Below are positions 7,632-14,622 of a stretch of DNA of 17,758 bases, one piece after another. Both the position numbers and the translations under genes were made by a program. This stretch comes from Oxalobacteraceae bacterium. Lineage in GTDB: Bacteria; Pseudomonadota; Gammaproteobacteria; Burkholderiales; Burkholderiaceae_D. The DNA lies in the NCBI GenBank assembly GCA_003132085.1, contig PKWO01000373.1, positions 1 to 17,758 of the forward strand. The letters are read 5' to 3'. A model generated the notes under the pieces. It was not told the DNA's origin and searched no databases. It saw nothing but the letters and a program-made list of their open reading frames with translations. The stretch's first letter is position 1. Every line of letters starts with the position of its first letter.

Positions 7632-9524
7632 TCATTTGGCGTGTGCTTCCCCGATCGAAGTCACCCGCTTTGCAAAGATCGGCGTCTTAGGGGGTTCCAA
7701 TGAAGTCTCTTCTAAGCAGCGCGCCTTGATTTCCTCAATTGTTCCACCGCGATTAAAGAGTGTCAGTGGCGGGCGCTTCGACGTCATCTCCGTGCGCAAG
7801 GCTTGGGTCGCCTGTCCATCTATGCTAAAGTCGGCATTCACCACAACGCCGTAAGACCTTGCGCCCTGCAGGCTCACCAGCCCACGTTCACAGTCGGCGG
7901 CCACTTTTTCCGGCGGGCGGTCAAGAGGATCGCCCCAACCGCCGCCGCCCCAAGTGTTGGAATACAGAATGTCTCCTATATTGACCTTGATCCGGTCGCA
8001 TTTGGATGGCATCCACTCCCTGCTGCTATCAGTGCGCACCATTAGCTTAGTACTGCGACCGCCCGGCAGGCCGCCATTGACGCCCCACGGGTAGGTCAAC
8101 CAACGGTCGTCGTGAATTGATATTTCCCCCGGAGCAAGGAACATGTAACCGGTGCAAACGCCATTCCCGCCGCGGTGCAGGCCGGGACCGCCGGAATCAA
8201 CGATGGATTCATAGCTAACGATACGCAATGGGAAATAGCTCTCCAGGAATTCATTTGGCACATTTGTGAACGAAGGCCATAATGAATGTCCGTCGGGGCC
8301 ATCGCCGACAGGTCGTCCTGGAATACCCCCGAAACCGATCTGATACAGTTGGTACCAGTCATCATTTTTGTCATAGCCGGAATACATAAAATGCGGGCTG
8401 TCTGAGAAGCCTGCGGCACTCAGTGCTTCCGGCGCGCCTTGGCCTAGCAATCCGCTCATGATGTCGAAAATACGCCCCAACAAGTGCGTACGGCATGAGA
8501 GTGCAGCGGGGCGTTTTGGCTTCAATATGCAGCCTTCTGGGATATGTACATCGACCAGATCGTAGAAGCCATCATTGAACAGGATCTGCGGGTCGAACAA
8601 ATTGATGAAGAATGAGCCAAGAAACATCTTAAACATTTCTTCATTCAGCAGAAAGTTGATGGAACTGATGGATTGCGGGTCCGTGCCGGTGAAATCAAAA
8701 TAGGCAATATCACCATCACGCCACAGCGAGCACGCAATCTTATACGGGCCCATCCCAACCCCGTCGTCATCAATGTAATCTTCAAAGTATTGCTTTTTCT
8801 CGGGGATCACCATTTTGATAATCGCACCCATTGCAACCCGATTACGGTCCAGCATTTCCTGCATCGCCCCAATGAAGCTATCGACGCCGAAGCGGACAAT
8901 GATTTCATGTACACGCAATTCCGCCAGCCGGAGCGATGCCAGAATCGCGTTGAAATCCGAGCGATTCCATTCCGGGACCCTAGAATTGCGCAGGAGCAGG
9001 TTCAACATCTCCTTGTTCAGCACCCCGTTGGAGACGATTTTCACTGGCGGTATCTGAAGGCCCTCTTCAAAAATCTGCGCAGCATCCGTCGGCAAGCTGC
9101 CGGGCACTTTGCCCCCGTTGTCGCTCATATGGCCAAACATGGCTGCCCAGCTAACGATGCGCCCCTCATGGAAAATCGGCATCATGCATAGCCAGTCATT
9201 TAGATGGCTGATCGCGCCGTTGCAAGAGTATGGGTCATTGGTCAGGAAGACATCACCTTGCTCGATCGTTCCATCGTAACCCTGGAGGAACCCCCAGATG
9301 AATGAACCAAACTGGCCAACCACCATCTTGCCTTCATTGTTGGCAATCATTGGAAAAGCATCATGCTGTTCCCGAATGCCTGGCGACATAGCGGTGCGGA
9401 ATAACACGGCATCCATTTCGGCGCGCGCATTGCGCAAGCAATTTTCAATAATATCCAGCGTGATCGTATCGATAGCGACCTTCTGAAATGGCTTGTCGTT
9501 GGTTTGTACTATTGTTGCTGGCAT
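7632..9524 (-). CDS. HyuB-type subunit, hydantoinase B/oxoprolinase/acetone carboxylase family
   Basis: This 630-residue protein is a full-length HyuB subunit. Conserved features are RTAMSPGIREQHDAF (44-58), NDPY (96-99), H107/D110 in SHLNDW, H132/D135 in GHMSDNGG, and the C-terminal glycine-rich GGGGWGDP followed by an SYGVVV segment. The His and Asp residues are likely metal or substrate ligands. With HyuA it forms an ATP-dependent enzyme: in this superfamily the pair either opens a cyclic amide (N-methylhydantoin, 5-oxoproline) or carboxylates a ketone (acetone, acetophenone). Sequence alone does not decide between these. It starts 16 bp after hyuA with AAAGGA upstream and is cotranscribed. 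At 630 residues it is shorter than the acetone carboxylase AcxB I recall (about 770), and no small AcxC-like subunit was found. Confidence 0.9.
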   Translation of the reverse strand: MPATIVQTNDKPFQKVAIDTITLDIIENCLRNARAEMDAVLFRTAMSPGIREQHDAFPMIANNEGKMVVGQFGSFIWGFLQGYDGTIEQGDVFLTNDPYSCNGAISHLNDWLCMMPIFHEGRIVSWAAMFGHMSDNGGKVPGSLPTDAAQIFEEGLQIPPVKIVSNGVLNKEMLNLLLRNSRVPEWNRSDFNAILASLRLAELRVHEIIVRFGVDSFIGAMQEMLDRNRVAMGAIIKMVIPEKKQYFEDYIDDDGVGMGPYKIACSLWRDGDIAYFDFTGTDPQSISSINFLLNEEMFKMFLGSFFINLFDPQILFNDGFYDLVDVHIPEGCILKPKRPAALSCRTHLLGRIFDIMSGLLGQGAPEALSAAGFSDSPHFMYSGYDKNDDWYQLYQIGFGGIPGRPVGDGPDGHSLWPSFTNVPNEFLESYFPLRIVSYESIVDSGGPGLHRGGNGVCTGYMFLAPGEISIHDDRWLTYPWGVNGGLPGGRSTKLMVRTDSSREWMPSKCDRIKVNIGDILYSNTWGGGGWGDPLDRPPEKVAADCERGLVSLQGARSYGVVVNADFSIDGQATQALRTEMTSKRPPLTLFNRGGTIEEIKARCLEETSLEPPKTPIFAKRVTSIGEAHAK

Positions 9525-9540
9525 GACGAATCCTTTCCCC

Positions 9541-11631
9541 TTACTGGGTCTTCTGTAACTGATGGTTAGGCCGAATGATGATGTTTGCTACTGCGTCAAC
9601 TACCCCAGTGTGGTCTGGGAGAATCACTGTAGTGGAATCCATCTGACAAACAATCGCTGGCCCAGGTATCACATCGCCATACCGCAGCTTTGCGCGGTCA
9701 TATATTTTTGCGCGTCGCTCCTGCCCTTCGAAGAAGAGTTCCGTCTCCTCGATGACGGCAGCGGAGCTATCGCCGGTGCCCTGCTGCAGGGGCTCAAGCT
9801 TGACCAATGTTTCGGGACCTTCGACGACAGCGCGAAGATTGACAAGTTCCTGTGGCACTTCCAGAGCAAAGGTGTATAGCTGTGTATGCATTTCATCGAA
9901 CCGTTTGGCGATCCCAAGCAGCCCCTCTTTCATGAACTGTTCACGGTCGACAGCGATGGTCAGGCTCATTCCCTGACCGCGATAACGCAAATCAATCTGG
10001 TAACTGACAGTTTGGGCGCTTTCCGACAAGCCTTCTTGCGCAAGAGAGCGGCTAGCGACATTGGTCAACTCATCCAGCATGGCCAATACATCTTCGTTCG
10101 AGGTGTCGCTCAGGCGTCGGATAAAGGTGCGCGAGGCTTCGTCCCGCAAACGTGTGGTCGCATCACCATAGGCACATAGAACGCCCGGCGCGGGAGGAAT
10201 GATCACAGGCCAAGAGCCCATCAATTTGCCCAGAGCGTTGGCATGCAGCGGTCCAGCACCACCAAATGCGATCAACGCAAAATCCCTGGGGTCATAGCCC
10301 TGTTCGATGGACACGAGACGCAGCGCCCCGAACATATTTTCGTTCACGATGTTGACAACGCCTTCTGCCGCTTCCTTGATCGACTTGCCAAGCGGCTGGG
10401 CGATTGTTGCCATCGATTTTTCCGCGAGACTTTTGTCGATTTTCATGTCCCCGCCCAGTTTGGACGAGATAGGGAGGTAGCCAAGTACCACATTGGCATC
10501 TGTCACGGTGGGCTTGGTTCCGCCTTTCATATAAGCGGCCGGCCCAGGCACAGCACCAGCACTCTGTGGCCCCACACGCAATGCCTTCGTCAGTTCGGGT
10601 ACGTACGCTATCGACCCACCGCCCGCTCCTACCGTACGCACGTCAATCGACGGTACTCGGACAGTGACATCCGAAACGCGGGTTTCACGCCGGGTTTGTG
10701 CGACACCACCTTTTATCAGCGCGACGTCGGTGGAAGTTCCACCCATATCGAACGTCAACAGATTTTTGTATCCGGCATGTTTGGCGACCCAAAGCGCTCC
10801 CGAGACTCCGCCTGCCGGACCGCTCATGAGCATGTTGACCGGGCTGTTGCTTGCCGCCTCGACCGAAGCAAGACCACCGTCGGAACGCAGCACCTGCAGC
10901 TTGATGCCCTTCATCTTGGTACCCAACTCACGGTGCAGATTTTCCATATAGCGGGAAACGACAGGGCGAATATATGAGTTGACGACCGTCGTTTCGGCAC
11001 GCTCGTACTCATACATTTCCGGCATCACTTCCGAAGAAATGGATATGGACACACCGGGCAATACGGATTCTGCGATCGCACGTACGCGCACCTCGTTCTC
11101 GCCGTTAGCATAGGAGTTCACTAGGCAGACCGTCAATGCCTCGATCTTTTTTTCCTTTAGCCGTTCAAGGTTTTTTCTAAGGTTGGCTTCATCAAGCGGC
11201 TTTACGACCACACCCTGTGCGTCCATCCGTTCGTCGGCTTCAATGGTCAACTCCAATGGCGCCATCAGCGGGCGTTTATTGTATGTAACCCATCCGCCCA
11301 ATCCGCCCGGGACAAACGAGCGAGCCATTTGGAGAACATGTCGGTAGCCCTTGGTTGTGACTAGGCCCACGCGCGCGCCTTTCCCTTCAAGAACGGTGTT
11401 GGTTGCTACCGTGGTTCCGTGCATCACATGCGTTATGTTTCTCGCATCAATACCGTTCTGTTCGCAGATTTTCGCGATCCCGTTCAATACCCCGACAGAT
11501 GAGTCATGTGGAGTCGACGGAACTTTGGATGTATAAGTCTCCCCGCTCTCCTTATCTATCATGATCAAATCGGTGAAAGTACCGCCGACGTCAACACCAA
11601 GGCGATACGTGGAGGTTATTCCTTGCTTCAT
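9541..11631 (-). CDS. HyuA-type subunit, hydantoinase A/oxoprolinase/acetone carboxylase family
   Basis: This 696-residue protein has the N-terminal Hydant_A_N domain and the central hydantoinase A ATPase domain of the ASKHA fold. Visible motifs are DVGGTFTD (14-21, phosphate 1), HGTTVATNTV (71-80), GPAGG (271-275), DMGGTSTD (295-302, phosphate 2), GAGGGS (335-340) and a later FGGAGPLH. It should bind ATP and phosphorylate substrate or bicarbonate for the HyuB partner. The ARSFVPGGLGGWVTYNKRP region (103-121) belongs to a subtype I cannot tie to one substrate. The start is supported by GGGAG at normal spacing. It is the first large gene after a 630-bp spacer holding a sigma-70-like promoter with an operator, so it probably heads its own transcription unit as well as receiving read-through from the sigma-54 promoter. 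Confidence 0.92.
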   Translation of the reverse strand: MKQGITSTYRLGVDVGGTFTDLIMIDKESGETYTSKVPSTPHDSSVGVLNGIAKICEQNGIDARNITHVMHGTTVATNTVLEGKGARVGLVTTKGYRHVLQMARSFVPGGLGGWVTYNKRPLMAPLELTIEADERMDAQGVVVKPLDEANLRKNLERLKEKKIEALTVCLVNSYANGENEVRVRAIAESVLPGVSISISSEVMPEMYEYERAETTVVNSYIRPVVSRYMENLHRELGTKMKGIKLQVLRSDGGLASVEAASNSPVNMLMSGPAGGVSGALWVAKHAGYKNLLTFDMGGTSTDVALIKGGVAQTRRETRVSDVTVRVPSIDVRTVGAGGGSIAYVPELTKALRVGPQSAGAVPGPAAYMKGGTKPTVTDANVVLGYLPISSKLGGDMKIDKSLAEKSMATIAQPLGKSIKEAAEGVVNIVNENMFGALRLVSIEQGYDPRDFALIAFGGAGPLHANALGKLMGSWPVIIPPAPGVLCAYGDATTRLRDEASRTFIRRLSDTSNEDVLAMLDELTNVASRSLAQEGLSESAQTVSYQIDLRYRGQGMSLTIAVDREQFMKEGLLGIAKRFDEMHTQLYTFALEVPQELVNLRAVVEGPETLVKLEPLQQGTGDSSAAVIEETELFFEGQERRAKIYDRAKLRYGDVIPGPAIVCQMDSTTVILPDHTGVVDAVANIIIRPNHQLQKTQ

Positions 11632-11685
11632 TAATATCTCCCTATAAAAAATCGATCTTCTTGCTTATCTGAAAGCAGAATGCTT

Positions 11686-11964
11686 TTAAACGATACTTTT
11701 GACCTGTGAATCTTGATTGTTTCGTACTGGAGAGCAAGAGTGCTCTGAGAATATCTGAGGACGCTGCTCAAGCGCTATAACTAGGGGTTGCAAAGGCTCG
11801 TGATAACGTGGGGAAGTCCGGCGCATAGACAATTGTGTGACGTCTAAGTCTAGGGCTCGGAGCGTCGCGCCGACGTGCCGAACACCTGAGGCAGCTATGC
11901 GACGTATGTCGCACAAGCCCAGTGTATTGGCATTTTGGATAGGTGCAGCTTGTATGGTCTTCAT
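11686..11964 (-). CDS. Possible small leader protein, 92 residues, unrecognised
   Basis: In the transcribed leader of hyuA, an ATG at 11964 follows a very strong ribosome site (GGAGGAG at 5-6 bases) and opens a 92-residue frame starting MKTIQAAPIQ and ending 54 bp before hyuA. I recognise no domain, signal peptide or membrane segment. The middle (DIRRIAASGVRHVGATLRAL) could be helical. Codon use is poor, with many ATA, CTA, TTA and CGA, unlike neighbouring genes, so it may be a decayed gene or chance. The frame also extends upstream to 12108, beyond the inferred transcription start, so the internal ATG is preferred. Confidence 0.3.
   Translation of the reverse strand: MKTIQAAPIQNANTLGLCDIRRIAASGVRHVGATLRALDLDVTQLSMRRTSPRYHEPLQPLVIALEQRPQIFSEHSCSPVRNNQDSQVKSIV
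11863..11913 (-). other. Two compact stem-loops in the hyuA leader
   Basis: Two small perfect hairpins lie close together: CGTCG-CGC-CGACG at 11863-11875 and TGCGAC-GTAT-GTCGCA at 11898-11913. Both would fold in the leader RNA upstream of hyuA and inside the possible small reading frame. No T tract follows them, so they are not terminators. They may be chance or part of leader-based control. Confidence 0.3.
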
Positions 11965-11966
11965 GT

Positions 11967-11992
11967 CTCCTCCAACTCCTTCTCGTGAGGAG
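11967..11992 (-). promoter_or_regulatory. Shine-Dalgarno with a complementary upstream segment
   Basis: On the minus strand CTCCTC (11992-11987) is exactly complementary to GAGGAG (11972-11967), the ribosome-binding site of the possible leader frame. The same CTCCT can alternatively pair with AGGAG (11980-11976). The two pairings exclude each other: one hides and one exposes the ribosome site. The pattern is visible directly; a regulatory use is inference. Confidence 0.35.
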
Positions 11993-12082
11993 AGCCGGAC
12001 GGGCGCGCAACAAACGTGCATCGCCGCTGCCAAGCTGTCTCCTACTTTGTTTAATCGTTTGTTCGATTTTTGATTTATTTGT

Positions 12083-12121
12083 TTGTCCGGACAATATACG
12101 GTATACAAACAAGCATTACAA
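12083..12121 (-). promoter_or_regulatory. Sigma-70-like promoter overlapped by TTGTCCGGACAA operator, upstream of hyuA
   Basis: On the minus strand TTGTAA (12121-12116) and TATATT (12098-12093) are separated by 17 bp, a good -35/-10 pair. The perfect 12-bp palindrome TTGTCCGGACAA (12094-12083) overlaps the end of the -10 and covers the predicted start near 12086, the position expected for a repressor site. A second inverted repeat (TTGTTTGT at 12079-12086, ACAAACAA at 12105-12112) brackets it. Transcription would give a leader of about 455 nt before hyuA. The same core with the same -10 overlap occurs at 1-22. Confidence 0.65.
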
Positions 12122-12263
12122 GATATTTCGTAAGACGCTGCGTTGGTTACTTGAACATCTCAATTCAGTTAAATACAGGCTATGCCCTTTCTCTCCCTGC
12201 TGATACATGCAGATTTTCGAATGAAGAATCATGACTTGACTTGAATTCAGCATTTTTGTTTTG
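12122..12263. other. Spacer between HMG-CoA-lyase stop and the hyuA promoter
   Basis: I see no gene here. The segment is AT-richer than the flanking coding DNA and has only short hairpins (for example CTG-ATACATG-CAG) and no convincing terminator, so read-through from the CoA-transferase/lyase unit into hyuA is not excluded. Confidence 0.45.
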
Positions 12264-13238
12264 TTACCTGTTCGGCTGACTATCGACATAGGCGGGGCTC
12301 GAGGAAAGCACATTGGCACCACTAACGGAGGCAATTTTTTTCTCTCGTTGCCGACGCAACCATGTGCTGGAACGACCACCCAGGGGTCTCTTCAATTCGA
12401 TTTCTGCGAAATCAACGGCATCGAGAAGCCGCTCGAGATTAATGCCGGTCGCAAAGCCGCTGCGCTCAGCCATCAAAACCAGGTCTTCAGTGGCCAGGTT
12501 GCCGGCCGCACCGGGTGCGAACGGGCAACCCCCAATTCCTCCAGCGCTCGCATCAAAGCGACGCACGCCGACTTCGAGTGCGGCCCATGCATTTGCGACC
12601 GCCATCCCACGTGTATCATGGAAGTGTGCCGCCAGTTGAGTGAGGGGAATTACATTTGCCAACGCCGTGAGCCGTTCCTTGACATCGGCTGGCGACGCAG
12701 CGCCAATGGTGTCGGCTATCACGATTTCATTTGCGCCTGCGTCAAACATCTTGCGCGCCAGGGTTAGGATTCGATTGAGAGGCGGAACGCCTTCGAACGG
12801 GCAATCGAAGGCCACGGCGATGTAGGCGCGCGTGCGCATACCTTGTTCCCGTGCTGCACGCAAAGTTTCTTCACTCGCATTGACGGCAGCGTCAAGACTC
12901 ATGTTGATATTCTTCTGGTTCATCGTCTGGGTAGCTGCGAGCACCACAGCGATCTCCTTCGCGCCGGCATTGTATGCGCGTTCTAGCCCCTTTAGGTTTG
13001 GCACGAGGACGGATCTGCGCAGCGTGGGAAAAGCAATATTCAACTGCCGCAACAGCTCGGTAGCATCCGCCATCTGCGGCACCGCCTTGGGCGAGACAAA
13101 GCTTGTCGCTTCAACACTTGCCACGCCGGCTTGAAACAACAGACGAATGAGATGGACCTTTGCGACGGTAGACACTTGCACAGCCTGATTTTGTAATCCG
13201 TCGCGCGGCGAAACATCTGTAATGAAGATTTGTTCCAT
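12264..13238 (-). CDS. HMG-CoA-lyase-family carbon-carbon lyase
   Basis: This 324-residue protein is a full-length DRE-TIM metallolyase of the HMG-CoA-lyase type. Visible active-site elements are R12-D13 in SPRDGLQ, E43, H205/H207 in AAHFHDTRG (divalent metal ligands and general acid region), and C238 within GGIGGCPFAPGAAGNLATED, the family's glycine-rich flexible loop. The expected reaction is retro-Claisen cleavage of a 3-hydroxy-3-alkylglutaryl-CoA or similar acyl-CoA to acetyl-CoA plus a keto product, in the cytoplasm. Deviations from textbook HMG-CoA lyase are Ser10 for the usual Gly before PRDGLQ and ATQTMNQKNIN at 102-112 where SASE-type sequence is common, so the substrate may differ from HMG-CoA. 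It starts 15 bp after the CoA-transferase stop (GGGAAA upstream) and is cotranscribed with it. About 25 extra C-terminal residues look disordered. Confidence 0.92.
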   Translation of the reverse strand: MEQIFITDVSPRDGLQNQAVQVSTVAKVHLIRLLFQAGVASVEATSFVSPKAVPQMADATELLRQLNIAFPTLRRSVLVPNLKGLERAYNAGAKEIAVVLAATQTMNQKNINMSLDAAVNASEETLRAAREQGMRTRAYIAVAFDCPFEGVPPLNRILTLARKMFDAGANEIVIADTIGAASPADVKERLTALANVIPLTQLAAHFHDTRGMAVANAWAALEVGVRRFDASAGGIGGCPFAPGAAGNLATEDLVLMAERSGFATGINLERLLDAVDFAEIELKRPLGGRSSTWLRRQREKKIASVSGANVLSSSPAYVDSQPNR

Positions 13239-13253
13239 GATTGCGTTTCCCGG

Positions 13254-14450
13254 TTATTCGATGGCGCCAGCTGTATGCAATTGCCTGATCGTTTCTTGCG
13301 AGTAGCCAAGAAGACTTTCCAAAATGTCGTCGGTGTGTTCTCCCATAGCAGGCGGGCAAGAATATTGAGGCGGCGCCGAGGCTGAGAGTTTGATCGGATT
13401 ACCTGGCATGCGCACCGTTTTGCCAGAAGCAAGACTCACTTCCACGACCATCTCGCGCGCTTGTACCTGGATGTCATTTAAAGCCTGCTGGAGATTGTTG
13501 ACAGGGCCGCACGGAATACGCGCTGTACGCAGTTTATCGAGCCAATATGCAGTCGACTCGGTCTTCATTTCCTCGGTAATAATTGCCTCGATTTCAGCTT
13601 TTGCAGCATATCGAACGGGCTGCTGCAAATACTCCGGCTTGCGTAATGCCGGGAGGTCCATCGCATTGATGAAACGTTCGAAAAAAGTATCCCCAATGCA
13701 GGCGATAATAATGTAACCGTCGCTGGTCGGAAAACTGTTGTAAGGCACATGCACAAAGTGGCCATTTCCCATCGCGTTCGGGACGATGCCTGACATTAAA
13801 TGCATGGTCGCCATGTAATTCAACATGGATATCTGTGCGTCAAGCATTGAGACATCGACATGCTGGCCTTTTCCCATGCGCTCACGTTCGGCCAGCGCCG
13901 CCAGCACACCCATTGCACCGAAAATGCCGCCGGCAAGATCACCAATCGGGATGCCACTGCGAAGGGGCCCGCTTTCCGGCGTGCCAGTAATGGACATGCC
14001 GCCGCCCATAGCTTGCACGACCTGGTCAAATGCAGGACGCTGTATTTCGGGCCCGGTTTGGCCAAAGCCCGTAACAGAGCAAGTGATGATGCGCGGATTT
14101 ATCTCCGCCAGCGTCGCATAATCAATCCCGAGACGTTCGGTGACGCCAACACTGAAGTTGTCAAATACAACGTCGGCCTTGCGCACCAAGTCGAAAAATA
14201 CTGCTTTCCCAGAGTCGGTTTTCAGATCGATGCATACGCTTTTCTTGTTGCGGTTGAGCGTAAGGAAGTAGGCGCCCATTCCATCTATCGAGTAGGCCGG
14301 ATCGTTCTCCAGTAGTCGCCGTGTGCCTTCACCTGTGGCTGGCGGCTCCACTTTGATCGTACAAGCGCCAAGGTCCGCGAGAAGCATGGTGCCATAAGGC
14401 CCAGATAGCATATGGGTGAGATCCAGAATTGTGATGTGTTCGAGGGCCAT
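13254..14450 (-). CDS. Class III CoA-transferase (CaiB/BaiF family)
   Basis: This 398-residue protein has the interlocked-fold family signature: LDLTHMLSGPYGTMLLADLGA (10-30 region), IKVEPP, LNRNKKSVCIDLK, and RPAFDQVVQAMGG, where D142 is the expected catalytic Asp that carries the CoA ester as a mixed anhydride or thioester intermediate. Such enzymes move CoA from a donor such as succinyl-CoA to an organic acid. Its direct pairing with an HMG-CoA-lyase-type gene recalls succinyl-CoA:3-hydroxymethylglutarate CoA-transferase, so a 3-hydroxy-dicarboxylate acceptor is the leading guess. It is the first gene behind a sigma-54 promoter, with a leader of about 27 nt and only a weak ribosome site (GAG). 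Assignment to the family is firm, the acceptor is inferred. Confidence 0.92.
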   Translation of the reverse strand: MALEHITILDLTHMLSGPYGTMLLADLGACTIKVEPPATGEGTRRLLENDPAYSIDGMGAYFLTLNRNKKSVCIDLKTDSGKAVFFDLVRKADVVFDNFSVGVTERLGIDYATLAEINPRIITCSVTGFGQTGPEIQRPAFDQVVQAMGGGMSITGTPESGPLRSGIPIGDLAGGIFGAMGVLAALAERERMGKGQHVDVSMLDAQISMLNYMATMHLMSGIVPNAMGNGHFVHVPYNSFPTSDGYIIIACIGDTFFERFINAMDLPALRKPEYLQQPVRYAAKAEIEAIITEEMKTESTAYWLDKLRTARIPCGPVNNLQQALNDIQVQAREMVVEVSLASGKTVRMPGNPIKLSASAPPQYSCPPAMGEHTDDILESLLGYSQETIRQLHTAGAIE

Positions 14451-14487
14451 TGATTTATCTCGTTAATTGGTTGTCCCTCTCCTCTAA

Positions 14488-14503
14488 CGCATGGAACGTG
14501 CCA
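14488..14503 (-). promoter_or_regulatory. Sigma-54 (-24/-12) promoter of the CoA-transferase/lyase operon
   Basis: On the minus strand TGGCACGTTCCATGCG matches the sigma-54 consensus TGGCACG-N4-TTGC, with GG (14502-14501) and GC (14490-14489) exactly 10 bp apart. The predicted start is near 14477, 27 bp before the CoA-transferase ATG. A divergent sigma-54 activator gene and an inverted-repeat binding site lie just behind it, which makes chance unlikely. Confidence 0.85.
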
Positions 14504-14585
14504 ACTTGAAAAATCATTGCAACCATATGATTCATATAGTCTTTTTATCTAACGACTCTTTCTTCGGCGTTTTATGACACAATGA

Positions 14586-14605
14586 TGAAACAACTTCATG
14601 TTTCA
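14586..14605. promoter_or_regulatory. Upstream activator site for the sigma-54 regulator
   Basis: A perfect inverted repeat, TGAAACA-N6-TGTTTCA, is centred about 118 bp upstream of the predicted sigma-54 start point, the usual distance for enhancer-binding proteins. Its right end is 17 bp before the regulator's start codon, so the bound activator could also repress its own gene. The dyad type is common for PrpR/XylR-like activators. Only one clear copy was found. Confidence 0.7.
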
Positions 14606-14622
14606 GTGACACACCACCATCC

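Noticed and set aside
10243..10977. 244-residue plus-strand frame opposite hyuA
   Set aside because: Antisense shadow of conserved HyuA motifs; no plausible start or domain.
11860..11882. Possible second sigma-54 promoter (CGGCAC on the minus strand) in the hyuA leader
   Set aside because: The base pair 10 bp after GG is not GC, so the required -24/-12 spacing is not met.
12261..12767. Plus-strand frame opposite the HMG-CoA-type lyase
   Set aside because: Antisense shadow; the minus strand carries the full set of lyase motifs.
13254..14450. Itaconate-type pathway (CoA-transferase, hydratase, CitE-like lyase)
   Set aside because: No hydratase and no CitE-like lyase are present; the adjacent lyase is of the HMG-CoA-lyase type.
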